Source of the DNA: Tessaracoccus sp.
GTDB lineage: Bacteria; Actinomycetota; Actinomycetes; Propionibacteriales; Propionibacteriaceae
Reading direction: 5' to 3'
Assembly: GCF_016714275.1 (NCBI RefSeq)
Contig: NZ_JADJNP010000004.1
Span: 124,001-188,000, forward strand
Length of the DNA stretch: 64,000 nt
The translations under genes were made by a program, and so were the position numbers. Positions 50,783 to 58,519 of the stretch are shown one piece after another. Below the pieces are notes generated by a model. That model was not told the origin of the DNA and ran no database searches. It worked only from the letters and a program-made list of their open reading frames with translations. Position 1 is the first letter of the stretch. Every line of letters starts with the position of its first letter.

Positions 50783-52213
50783 CTACGCTGACGAGGAGGC
50801 GATGTACTGGTACGACCGGGCGAGCACGAGCGCGGCGGCCTCCTCCCTGCTGTCGAGGGCCAGCGCCGCGGTCGCCTGGGCCTCCCTGCATCGGCGCAGT
50901 GCCTCCGTGCGGATATCGGCAGGGGTCGCCTCCGGGGAGAGGCCGAGGCGGCGTCTTTCGTCTCCCGCGGCGTCGATCATCTGCTCGAGGGTGCGCCGCA
51001 GGGAGGAGCCGGGGAGGCCCTTGAGTAGCCGCTGCAGCATCCGCAGCTCCTCCAGGCCGTGGAGCGCCGGGTCGAGCTCCGCCTCCTCGATCAGGGTGAG
51101 GGCCTCGTCGCTGCGGTCCATCCTGCGGCCGAGGTCCGTCAGGCGGCGCATGGCGGCGCGCGCCTTTATGGCCTGCGAGCGGGGAACGAGCTTGCCGTAG
51201 ATAGCCTCGTCCAGCCGGGCGAACCCGGAGGCACCGAGGAGGCACCAGTCGCGCAGCGCGGCCGCGCCGCGGGTCGCAACCTTGCCGCCCGCGATCAGTC
51301 CGTAGGCCTGGAGGAGCTCACCCGCCTCGCGGATGCGGGCGGTGTCGACGCCGTCGACGGTCAGCCGCGTCCACGCGCGGAGCCGGGCGGGGCCGACGTC
51401 GGCAAGCGCGGCGACGGTGCGCGCGACGTCCTCCGTGATCTGGCCGGTGCGCCCCGACTGCTCAAGGAGGCCGGAGACCGCGACAACGTCGGCGAGCAGC
51501 GAGACATGGTCGGCCGCGAGGGCGTCGGCGAGCACCTGGCTTGCGGCAATGGGGTCGGGATCCCTCGGGCGGTCCGCCTGGGCGAAGACGCCGATGGTAT
51601 TGACTGCCTCGGCGTCCGTGTCGCCGGACGCGGCGCGGAACCCGGCGAGGAAGCCGATGTCGGTCTCGCGCGCGGCGTCGAGGAAGGTGTAGAGCAGCGC
51701 GTCCGCCTCGCCGGCCGCGTGCTGCGAGTCGCGCTCGTAGCCGAGCACGGCGGTCCTCGTCGCCTCTGCACGCTCCGGGGTGAGGCTGGCGAGACCGGGG
51801 GTGTCGATCACCGTCAGGTCCTTCAGGCGCGGCGAGACGAGCTGCACTCTGAGCCGCGTGACCTGCGCGAACTGCCCCTGCGACAGCCCGAGGTCTGTCG
51901 GGAGCTCCCTGTCGAACGGCAGGCGCCGCGTCGTGCCGTCCACGAACTCGATGGTGGCCGAGTCGACGTAGCCGTGCTGATACCAGGTGACGACCTTCGT
52001 CGTCTCGCCAGCCGCCGTCGGCGCGACCCTGCGCCTGACGAGGGCGTTCACGATGGTCGATTTGCCTGTGCTCACGTTGCCGACGACGGCGAGCCGCAGC
52101 TTCTCGCCCATCGCCGCACGCACGGCGTCGATCCCCAGCCGGAACTCGGGCTCGGCGATCGCCGCTAGGTCGTCGCACAGCAGGGAGATCCGCTCCCTGA
52201 GCGTCGTGCTCAC
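50783..52213 (-). CDS. Dynamin-like GTPase, IniC-like
   Basis: A protein of about 476 residues. The GTPase domain has P-loop GNVSTGKSTIVNAL, a switch region with TTKVVTWYQHG, and DTPGLASL. Helical stalk regions follow. Length and position next to a larger dynamin mirror mycobacterial IniC (about 490 residues), which works with IniA in membrane remodelling under cell-wall stress. GTG 52213 overlaps the upstream stop by GTGA (GTG 52216 is also possible). Last gene of a four-gene coupled operon. Confidence 0.85.
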   Translation of the reverse strand: MSTTLRERISLLCDDLAAIAEPEFRLGIDAVRAAMGEKLRLAVVGNVSTGKSTIVNALVRRRVAPTAAGETTKVVTWYQHGYVDSATIEFVDGTTRRLPFDRELPTDLGLSQGQFAQVTRLRVQLVSPRLKDLTVIDTPGLASLTPERAEATRTAVLGYERDSQHAAGEADALLYTFLDAARETDIGFLAGFRAASGDTDAEAVNTIGVFAQADRPRDPDPIAASQVLADALAADHVSLLADVVAVSGLLEQSGRTGQITEDVARTVAALADVGPARLRAWTRLTVDGVDTARIREAGELLQAYGLIAGGKVATRGAAALRDWCLLGASGFARLDEAIYGKLVPRSQAIKARAAMRRLTDLGRRMDRSDEALTLIEEAELDPALHGLEELRMLQRLLKGLPGSSLRRTLEQMIDAAGDERRRLGLSPEATPADIRTEALRRCREAQATAALALDSREEAAALVLARSYQYIASSSA

Positions 52214-52560
52214 CACGGTTCCTGCCCGCCAGGCCCGCCGATGTCGTCGTCCGGGAGGCCGATGTCGTCCGGAACGCCGAGTCCGGGCGCGAGGTCGTGA
52301 TCGGGGGTGGGCTCGATGACCACGTGCTCGAGCGCGGTGATGGCGTCGCCGTCGAGGTTGTCCGCCTCCTCGTCATCGTTGTCGATGAGGGCGAGGATGT
52401 CCCCTTCCTGCGACGCGGGGTCCGACTGCTCAAAGGAATCGGGGATCAGTTCGGAGAGGCCGACGGCAGCATCGTCGAGCCGGGAGAGCCGCGCGAGGGC
52501 CTCCTCCCAGATGCCCGCGGGCGGCTCGACCGGATCCCCGAGCGCGTAGTCGTCGGTCAC
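52210..52560 (-). CDS. Small acidic protein, unknown
   Basis: A 116-residue, strongly acidic protein with no membrane span or signal. The N-terminal third has an amphipathic helix (IWEEALARLSRLDDAAVGL). The rest is Asp/Glu/Pro/Gly-rich and probably disordered. It is coupled by GTGA overlaps on both sides, between the GrpE-like and IniC-like genes, so it is probably a stoichiometric partner of one of them. I do not recognise a family. Confidence 0.7.
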   Translation of the reverse strand: MTDDYALGDPVEPPAGIWEEALARLSRLDDAAVGLSELIPDSFEQSDPASQEGDILALIDNDDEEADNLDGDAITALEHVVIEPTPDHDLAPGLGVPDDIGLPDDDIGGPGGQEPW

Positions 52561-53036
52561 GTTCGCACCACCACCTCAGTCGGCCTGATCACGCCCGCCT
52601 GGCTCCGCCAGCCCGGACGGGTGACGCCGGCAATCGTACCGTCGGTCTCCCCGGGCGCGGTGGGTCGGGTACCGACAGCGTTGTGGAGCTCGGGGTCGAA
52701 CGGGGTCCCGTTCGCGGGGATGATCGTTGCGATGCCCTGCGTGCGCAGCACTTGCTCGACGTGGCGGCGGACGGCTTCGTTGTCCTCGGCGAGGTCGTGG
52801 GCACCGATCAGGCCGGCGACGAGGCGGGGATCCGCCGCGGACGGGGGCGTCGGTGGGAGGAAGGGCACCCGAGCGTGGGAAGGGGCTGGGGCCGGGGCGG
52901 CTGCCGGGAGCGAGGGCTGCGGCCGGGAGTGCCGCCCGAGCAGCGCGCCCAGCGCGAGACCAACCGCGAGGAACGTAATCGCCGTCGCCGCGAGGATAGC
53001 CAACTGCCACCACTGAAAACCGAGCATCGCTGTCAC
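52557..53036 (-). CDS. Membrane-anchored GrpE-like nucleotide exchange factor
   Basis: A 159-residue protein. An N-terminal membrane span (LAILAATAITFLAVGLALGALL) and a Pro/Ala linker precede a region resembling the C-terminal half of GrpE: a short helix (EAVRRHVEQVLRTQGI), then the beta-domain pattern with PFDPELHNAV, GTIAGVTRPGW and VIRPTEVVV. In GrpE this domain inserts into the Hsp70 ATPase domain to release ADP. The long dimerising helix of ordinary GrpE is mostly missing. It probably serves the membrane-bound Hsp70-like protein at 46745. GTGA overlaps couple it to both neighbours. Confidence 0.75.
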   Translation of the reverse strand: MTAMLGFQWWQLAILAATAITFLAVGLALGALLGRHSRPQPSLPAAAPAPAPSHARVPFLPPTPPSAADPRLVAGLIGAHDLAEDNEAVRRHVEQVLRTQGIATIIPANGTPFDPELHNAVGTRPTAPGETDGTIAGVTRPGWRSQAGVIRPTEVVVRT

Positions 53037-54913
53037 CCATTCTCCTCGGGGGGTAAGGCGGAGTCATCCTCGGGCGGGACCCGCGAGCCCCCTCCACCCC
53101 GCGCGAGATCCTCGAGAATCTCCTCCAGCTGCCGGGTTGCCGTGGCGAGCACCTTGAGGTTCTGCTCCACGCGCTGCGCGTTCTTCTCGTTCAGCTTGCC
53201 CTTCGCCGTCGCCGTCTGGATGATCGTGCTCAACTCGGCGATCCGCGCCGTGAGCTTGTCCTCTAGCTCGATGGCGAGCGCGGGATGGAAGTCGGAGAGT
53301 ACGGACTCCACGGCCTTTGTCGCCTCGCTCCGGAGGGTGGAGATCGACTCCTGCATGTCCCTGATCTGCTGCTGCTGCGCGGACCCCTTCCGCCGCTGCG
53401 TGAGCTGTATGGCGACGGGCGCGGCGCCCATGAGCCACCCGACGACCGTCGCCACGGGAGCGAGGGGGCCGAGGTAGGGGCCTGCGCTCTGCGCGATCCA
53501 TGCAGCCATCCTCGAGGCCATGAACATGCCTCCCGGGAGTGCCGCGTACTGCAGCAGGTCGCTGTTCGGGACGACTGCGCCGTCCACGAGGCGGACGTCG
53601 ATGGCGTGCGCGGCCAGCAGGTCGACGGTCGCCGTCGACACCGGCTCGGGCAGATCCTTGAACGCCTCGCGGGCGATCGTGTCCAACCCCGATCCGAGTT
53701 CGTCGGTGACCCGGGAGGCGAGCGCCGTCAGCTCGGCCTGGAGCTCGGCGCGGAACTGGGCGTCGGGCAGCGCGGTCCACCGGGGTGCGGTGAGCTTCGT
53801 CGTAAACGCGTGGGTGATGTCCGAGCAGCCCGTTCCGATCAGGTCGGTGAGGCTGCGCCGGAGCTTGTTGATCGCGCCGGGCACGTCGAATCGCGTGGCG
53901 CGCTTGCCCCGCGCCTGGAACTCGGTCAGCCGAGCCCTGTCGGCCTCGAGCGAGGCGAGGAGCTCGGGGTCGGCGAGGGCCGCCCGCGTCGTCTCCTGCG
54001 CCTTTGCGGCGCGCTCGATGCCGCTCAACCCGGCCCTCACCGCGTTGCCCGCCCGCACCCGGTCTGCGTCGCCGACGGCGGCTCGCACGCCCTCGGCGAG
54101 CGCGGCGATGCCGGACTCGTCGAACAGGAACTCGGCGTCGTCCGGGTGCGCCGTCCAGGAGTCCACGGCGAGCGCCGCGGCGACGGGGAACATCGGCGCC
54201 TCGGCGAACCGCGGCGCGTGCGCGCGCAGCTTCGCGCGGTCCTCGGCCTCGATCTCGCCCCACCGCGTCGTGAGGTCAACCTTCGTCAACGCGAAGAGCA
54301 CGTGCTCGACGGCGTCGCTCGCCCTCCTGAGGAAGTCGAGCTCCGGCGCGGTCAGCGGCTGTCCGCCGTCGGTGACGAACAGCAGCGCGTCCGCACCCTT
54401 CAGCGCGGCGAGGCTGACCTGCGCGTGGGCCTCGACCAGCCCGCCGACGCCGGGGGTGTCGATGAGGTCGATGCCGGTGACGAGGGTCCTCTCCACCGCG
54501 ATCTCAGCGCCGATGGGCGTGCCGGCCTCGGGGCGTGCGAGCCGGGCGAGGACCTCCGCGACGGGAATCGTCGGCCCCGGCCCCGTCTCGGCGTAGACGA
54601 CGTTGCCCTCGCCGGCGGCCCGGTCTGCGTCCGGGGGCACGAGCACGACGGGGCAGTAGGTGACCAGCGCCGCGCCGGTTGCGGACACCACGCTTCCCAC
54701 GAGGGCGTTGACCAGCGTGCTCTTGCCGCGCTTCACCTCGCCGATGACGACGACCTTCGGCCGGCCCTCGCCGCGGAGGACGCCCGCCCTCAGCGTCGCG
54801 GCCGCCTCCGATTCGCCGACCGTCGCGAGGTTCTTGGCTATGGTCTCGATCCGCGTCCGGTCCAGCGGAGGTATCACGGACGTATACGGCGCCCTTCGCG
54901 TCGGAGCCGTCAT
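53033..54913 (-). CDS. Dynamin-like GTPase, IniA-like
   Basis: A 626-residue protein, close to mycobacterial IniA in length (about 640). The GTPase motifs are P-loop GEVKRGKSTLVNALVG, DTPGVGG, and TKVD in the G4 position. A long helical region follows. A hydrophobic stretch near residue 480 (MAAWIAQSAGPYLGPLAPVATVVGWLMG) could be the membrane-binding paddle. The C-terminus is coiled-coil (KLNEKNAQRVEQNLKVLATATRQLEEIL). First gene of the coupled operon with an ECF-type promoter. Predicted to bind and remodel the cytoplasmic membrane together with the IniC-like protein. Confidence 0.88.
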   Translation of the reverse strand: MTAPTRRAPYTSVIPPLDRTRIETIAKNLATVGESEAAATLRAGVLRGEGRPKVVVIGEVKRGKSTLVNALVGSVVSATGAALVTYCPVVLVPPDADRAAGEGNVVYAETGPGPTIPVAEVLARLARPEAGTPIGAEIAVERTLVTGIDLIDTPGVGGLVEAHAQVSLAALKGADALLFVTDGGQPLTAPELDFLRRASDAVEHVLFALTKVDLTTRWGEIEAEDRAKLRAHAPRFAEAPMFPVAAALAVDSWTAHPDDAEFLFDESGIAALAEGVRAAVGDADRVRAGNAVRAGLSGIERAAKAQETTRAALADPELLASLEADRARLTEFQARGKRATRFDVPGAINKLRRSLTDLIGTGCSDITHAFTTKLTAPRWTALPDAQFRAELQAELTALASRVTDELGSGLDTIAREAFKDLPEPVSTATVDLLAAHAIDVRLVDGAVVPNSDLLQYAALPGGMFMASRMAAWIAQSAGPYLGPLAPVATVVGWLMGAAPVAIQLTQRRKGSAQQQQIRDMQESISTLRSEATKAVESVLSDFHPALAIELEDKLTARIAELSTIIQTATAKGKLNEKNAQRVEQNLKVLATATRQLEEILEDLARGGGGSRVPPEDDSALPPEENG

Positions 54914-54977
54914 GGGTGCCGTCCTCCCTGGACCCCGCGGCGCGGCGAGTCCCGATGTGGAAGTGCCTATCAGGAGC

Positions 54978-55007
54978 TAGATGGGCGGGCGCGCTGGTTT
55001 GTTCCCG
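54978..55007 (-). promoter_or_regulatory. ECF-type promoter of the dynamin operon
   Basis: On the minus strand CGGGAACA (55007-55000), 18 bases, TCTA (54981-54978). Same motif and spacing as at 46678, 48514 and 50770. It lies back to back with the sigma70-type promoter of the ECF gene. Confidence 0.75.
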
Positions 55008-55024
55008 ATTCCTAGGGGAAATCG

Positions 55025-55053
55025 TTGACCGGCGTTCGGGCGGACCCGATAAT
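55025..55053 (+). promoter_or_regulatory. Housekeeping promoter of the ECF sigma gene
   Basis: TTGACC (55025-55030), 17 bases, GATAAT (55048-55053). Transcription would start near 55060. This rules out the in-frame ATG at 55052 as the translation start and favours GTG 55082, preceded by GGAGG. Confidence 0.7.
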
Positions 55054-55081
55054 GAGCACACGCGACGGGGCGGAGGGGATC

Positions 55082-55612
55082 GTGGAGATGCTTGGCGCGG
55101 AGGAGGAGTTGCTCGCGCGCGCCCGCGCCGGCGACGACCTGGCCTTCGCGGACCTCGTCTCCGACTACCGCTCCCGGCTCTGGTCCATCTGCCTACGCAT
55201 CGCCGGCAACCGCGCCGATGCCGAGGACGCCCTGCAGGACGCCCTCACCGCCGCGTGGGTCCATCTCGGTTCCTTCCGCGGTGAGGCGAGGTTCGGCACC
55301 TGGGCCTATCGGATCGCGTCGAACGCTGCCATGGCTGTGGTGCGTCGCCGGCGGGACATGCCATCGGACCAGATCGAGCTGCTGGATCGCCCGGTGGGCA
55401 GGGATTTCGTCGAGCTGCTCGCCGAGCGTGACAGGATCGCCGACGCTTTGGACGGCCTCTCCCCGCAGTTCCGCGAGGCGCTCGTGCTGCGAGAGTTCGG
55501 CGACCTCAGCTATGAGGAGATCGCCGCCCATCAGGGAGTCCCGGTGCAGACCGTGAAGAGCCGCCTCCACCGCGCGCGTGCTGCCGTCACAATGGCGCTA
55601 ACTCAGGTGTGA
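55082..55612 (+). CDS. ECF (group 4) sigma factor
   Basis: A protein of about 176 residues with only sigma regions 2 and 4. Region 2 is FADLVSDYRSRLWSICLRIAG through DALQDALTAAW and FGTWAYRIASNAA. Region 4 is LDGLSPQFREALVLREFGDLSYEEIAAHQG and VQTVKSRLHRAR. GTG 55082 is five bases after GGAGG; ATG 55088 is an alternative. No anti-sigma gene adjoins it in either direction. It is divergent from the dynamin operon, whose promoter and three others nearby share one ECF-type motif, so it is the likely activator of the whole locus. Confidence 0.9.
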   Translation: MEMLGAEEELLARARAGDDLAFADLVSDYRSRLWSICLRIAGNRADAEDALQDALTAAWVHLGSFRGEARFGTWAYRIASNAAMAVVRRRRDMPSDQIELLDRPVGRDFVELLAERDRIADALDGLSPQFREALVLREFGDLSYEEIAAHQGVPVQTVKSRLHRARAAVTMALTQV

Positions 55613-55666
55613 TCTGGCCACGGAAGTCCAGCCCGCCGAAGGCCGTTCGTTTCCCGACGCCGCGCG

Positions 55667-55933
55667 TCACCGCTTGGAGACCAGGGCGATGAGTTCGCGG
55701 CTGCAGCCGATGCCGGCGGCGATGGTGCCGTAGGACCAGGTTTCGGGGTCTTCCGCGCGGAGGCGTTTGATCAGTGTGTCGCGTTCGGCGCGTAGCCGGG
55801 CTGCGAGTTCTTCGGCTTCTGCTGCTTGGCGGTGGAGTTCGCGGGCGCGGGCGAGTCTCGCGTCGGAGATGCCTCCCCGACGGCGAGAGCCGGCACCCCT
55901 TCTCGGGGTGCCGGCTCCTGGGTGCTCAGCCAC
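55667..55933 (-). CDS. Small basic coiled-coil/HTH-like protein, unknown
   Basis: An 88-residue protein. The N-terminal 20 residues are Arg/Gly-rich. A charged helix (ARARELHRQAAEAEELAARLRAE region) is followed by a short helix-turn-helix-like tail (WSYGTIAAGIGCSRELIALVSKR). The only plausible start is GTG 55933, which overlaps the rsr stop by eight bases. Part of its 5' end coincides with a strong hairpin (55887-55917), so expression may be limited. I do not recognise the family. Confidence 0.55.
   Translation of the reverse strand: MAEHPGAGTPRRGAGSRRRGGISDARLARARELHRQAAEAEELAARLRAERDTLIKRLRAEDPETWSYGTIAAGIGCSRELIALVSKR
55887..55917 (-). terminator. Perfect 13 bp hairpin just after the rsr stop
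   Basis: GAGCCGGCACCCC and GGGGTGCCGGCTC flank a 5-base loop, nine bases beyond the rsr stop codon. It looks like a terminator or 3' stabiliser of rsr, although it lies inside the short downstream reading frame and lacks a T-run. Confidence 0.6.
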
Positions 55934-57515
55934 GGGCGAAGTCCGCGATCAGGTTCGGCACGGCTGCGTCGAACCCTGCGACGTCGAGCATGCCCGCGTC
56001 GTCGGGGTCGGCGATGCTGAAACCCGTGGCCGACATCCCGACGACGACGAGCTTCGCCGGGATGCCGGTCTGCGCCCGATACGCGCGCAACGCCTGGTAC
56101 GGGTGCACCTTGCCTGCCCAGGTCTCGTTGTCGGTGTACACCACGAAGGTGTCGACCTCGAGGCCCTGCTCGGCCGCATGCAGCATCGGCAGAGCGCAGT
56201 CGGTGGCGCCGAACGGCATGCGGTCGATCACGCGCAGGGCGTCATCGAGGCGACGCCGCGGCGAGATCGCCAAGGGCTTCAGCTCCGCAGGGCCCCACAG
56301 GGGGCCGCTCGCGGCGAAACCGAAGGCCATCGACAACGGCTCGGTCGCCAACTGCACGAGCGCCAGCGCCGCCGATGCCTCGCGCGCCGTGAGGGGCAGG
56401 TTCGCGATCGGCACGCTCATCGACCCGGACACGTCCACGCCGAGCAGGGTGCGCTTCCCCGATGGCGTGACGGCGCCGAAGGCTGCGTAGAACGCGGCGT
56501 CCAGCGCGTCGGCCACCTTCTGCGTCGGCGTCCAGGTCGCCCCGCCGCGCGCAGAGCGCCCTGAGGCGTAGGTGCGCTGGGCAACCAGCACGGAGACCGG
56601 GTGCACGCGGGCCCGCTGCAGGCGCGCGACATCGGTCAGCTGGGCGACCACCTCGTCGGTGCGGCCGCCCATCTCCGGCAGCAGCCCCAACCGGGTGAGG
56701 CGGGGGAGCTGGCGCAGCAGCGCGGTCTGCGGGAGACCCGCGTCGAGCAGTGCATCCCAGACCCCGCGCTCGGCGAGCGCCGCGTCGGGCAGCATCTCCC
56801 AGCTGAGGCCGTAGTCGCGCACGAGTCGCGCCCACGCGTCCGCGGTGTCGGCGGTCTGCGCGGCGACGAAGCCCTCGACGAGCCGCGGCGCCTCGACGCC
56901 TACGGCCCCGCGGGTCACCCACTCGAAGGTGTCCCTCAGAGCAGGAGTCGTGACCTGCGGGTGCGCGAGGCGCAGCAGATCGCGGTGGGACCATCCCTCA
57001 CGCTGGCGGTACTTCACCAGCTGGTAGGCGAGCTGATCGACGTCCTTCGACGTATACCAGCCGGCGACCGCGCGTCGTAGTCCGCGGCCCCATCCGCGGA
57101 ACTGCTCGACGTAGCCGGCGAACAGGAACAGGTGCGTGCCGGTGCGTGCGACCTGCGGCAGCGCGTCGAGGGCTGCCTTCGCGGTCTCGGGCACCGACGC
57201 CGCGTAGGCCAGCGCGAACAGCGCCGGGTTCTGCCTGGGGGCGGCGCCCCGCACCGACACGTCGACGATGGTGGCGACGAGCCCGTCGGGGTCGTTGGCC
57301 GCCATGCGGGTGAGGACTTGGGCGTTCTCCAGCGCCAGCGCGCGATCCGAGGCGTAGTAGGTGCCGCCGTCGACACCGAGGGTGAGGAACCGGCGCAGAC
57401 GTGCGGCGTCGTCCAACGCGAAGGTATATCCGCCTGCCGAGTTCGGGACCTGACGCGGGTCAGCAGCCTCGCTCTGGCGGGTGCGACGCAACCCGAGGGT
57501 GCGCAAGATGTCCAT
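55926..57515 (-). CDS. rsr: Ro60-like TROVE-domain RNA-binding protein (Rsr)
   Basis: A 529-residue orthologue of the Ro 60 kDa protein. The TROVE HEAT-repeat ring occupies about residues 35-350. The C-terminal von Willebrand A domain has an intact metal site, GVDVSGSMSVPI, and VVYTDNETWAGKVHPYQAL. Bacterial Rsr binds Y RNA through the ring's outer surface and works with exonucleases (PNPase, RNase II/PH) in rRNA maturation and RNA decay under stress. The start is set by AAAGGAGG seven bases before ATG 57515. A Y-RNA-like gene lies directly upstream on the same strand. Confidence 0.92.
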   Translation of the reverse strand: MDILRTLGLRRTRQSEAADPRQVPNSAGGYTFALDDAARLRRFLTLGVDGGTYYASDRALALENAQVLTRMAANDPDGLVATIVDVSVRGAAPRQNPALFALAYAASVPETAKAALDALPQVARTGTHLFLFAGYVEQFRGWGRGLRRAVAGWYTSKDVDQLAYQLVKYRQREGWSHRDLLRLAHPQVTTPALRDTFEWVTRGAVGVEAPRLVEGFVAAQTADTADAWARLVRDYGLSWEMLPDAALAERGVWDALLDAGLPQTALLRQLPRLTRLGLLPEMGGRTDEVVAQLTDVARLQRARVHPVSVLVAQRTYASGRSARGGATWTPTQKVADALDAAFYAAFGAVTPSGKRTLLGVDVSGSMSVPIANLPLTAREASAALALVQLATEPLSMAFGFAASGPLWGPAELKPLAISPRRRLDDALRVIDRMPFGATDCALPMLHAAEQGLEVDTFVVYTDNETWAGKVHPYQALRAYRAQTGIPAKLVVVGMSATGFSIADPDDAGMLDVAGFDAAVPNLIADFARG

Positions 57516-57599
57516 CTCCGGTCCTCCTTTCCAACGTAGTGGGCGCGGGGCGGGCATGTTGTGCCGACCGGGTGAAACCCGGCTGGGCCGGGCCGACCC

Positions 57600-57800
57600 A
57601 CTCCTGGGCCGATTTCCTTGTATGAGAGGTAACCGATCAACTCCGGCCCACCCCGCGCGTCTATGGGGCCAGACGGGCAGGGGATCGACCACCGGAAGTG
57701 GCTGATGCTCTTCCAGCTGAGCTACTGATCAGATCAGCGGGGACTCGAACCCCGGACTCCCAGCGTGGCGATAACCGACGATCTTCGGCCCGCCTGGCCG
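57600..57800 (-). ncRNA. Bacterial Y RNA (YrlA-like) with permuted tRNA mimic
   Basis: Reading 5' to 3' on the minus strand: a stem strand GGGCCGA (57791-57785) pairs with UCGGCCC (57612-57606), closing the RNA. Inside lies a T arm (57754-57738; CGGGG-UUCGAGU-CCCCG), then a closed acceptor-like hairpin AUCAG/CUGAU (57737-57725, 3-base loop CUG), then UA, then a D arm (57722-57707; GCUC-AGCUGGAA-GAGC). A further hairpin follows (57701-57689). This is tRNA order with the acceptor closed and the ends moved. The 5' strand CCGAAG...GUUAUC also resembles the Ro-binding strand of Y RNAs. The 3' end is estimated. Confidence 0.85.
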
Positions 57801-57806
57801 TACTAG

Positions 57807-57834
57807 TGTGTAGCGCACTACACCCCCCTGTCAA
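57807..57834 (-). promoter_or_regulatory. Promoter of the Y RNA
   Basis: A perfect TTGACA (57834-57829) lies 16 bases before TACACA (57812-57807) or 18 bases before CACACT (57810-57805), giving a start near 57800. The -35 lies inside the 3' end of the PaiB-like gene. Confidence 0.65.
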
Positions 57835-58519
57835 GCAGCGGGGTCGCGGCGTCCATGGCGTCGGCGACCGCGACGTCGCGCGGGCGGCCGCGGTCGCGGA
57901 GGCCGGTGGTTACGCTGTCGCGGTCGAGTTCCGTGCGGTTCGCGGACAGCTTGAATCGCCCCACGACGTCCGTGATCCGCAGCTCCAACCCGATGATCCC
58001 GTGCAGCATCGCCGCGTAGAAGTCGGCGGGTGCCTCCTCGTGGGACCAGGAGCCGCGGTGGTCGACCGGACACTCCGCGACGCGGTCGGCGTCGAAAAGC
58101 TCGCCCAGCTCGGTGACCTCGCGCCGGAGGCGCTCGACGTCGCGGTAGGTGGTCAAGACGCCCGCGAACTGCACCTGCTGGTAGTTCCACGTTCCGACGG
58201 CGCGGCCCTCGGCGCGCCCGCGTGCTGCGCCTCCCTCCGCGACCGGTTGGATCGACGGGTACCAGCGCGGCGACACGTACGTGTCCGGTCCCTGCACCAC
58301 GACCCGGCAGGCGACCTCGCCGTCGAGGGTCGTGAACTGCTCGTTGTGCCCGGACGCGTGGGCGATCAGTGAGCCGCCGCGCCACAGCGTCGGGAGCAGC
58401 GTCGCCGACGGCACCCCCTCGCCGCCGGTGATCCACAGCGCCGCGCCCGCCTCCTCCAGCAACGCGCGGCACTCATCCTCACCCACCGCCTGGCTCGGAG
58501 GAAGGTAGACGTAGCTCAC
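57818..58519 (-). CDS. PaiB-like FMN-binding protein
   Basis: A 233-residue member of the PaiB/FMN-binding split-barrel family, annotated as negative transcriptional regulators in Bacillus. Visible parts: MSYVYLPPSQAV at the start, ATLLPTLWRGGSLIAHASGHNEQF, VVVQGPDTYVSPRWYP, and TWNYQQVQFAG. Direct DNA binding is doubtful for most members; flavin-dependent chemistry is equally likely. The GTG start overlaps the MurJ-fusion stop (GTGA), so it is translationally coupled to it. Confidence 0.85.
   Translation of the reverse strand: MSYVYLPPSQAVGEDECRALLEEAGAALWITGGEGVPSATLLPTLWRGGSLIAHASGHNEQFTTLDGEVACRVVVQGPDTYVSPRWYPSIQPVAEGGAARGRAEGRAVGTWNYQQVQFAGVLTTYRDVERLRREVTELGELFDADRVAECPVDHRGSWSHEEAPADFYAAMLHGIIGLELRITDVVGRFKLSANRTELDRDSVTTGLRDRGRPRDVAVADAMDAATPLLDRGV

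Noticed and set aside
55052..55081. ATG 55052 as start of the ECF sigma gene
   Set aside because: It overlaps the predicted -10 box and lacks an SD, whereas GTG 55082 has GGAGG at the right distance.
57689..57754. A canonical tRNA gene
   Set aside because: T arm precedes D arm and the acceptor is a closed hairpin, with no anticodon arm in the normal place; it is a tRNA mimic within a Y RNA.
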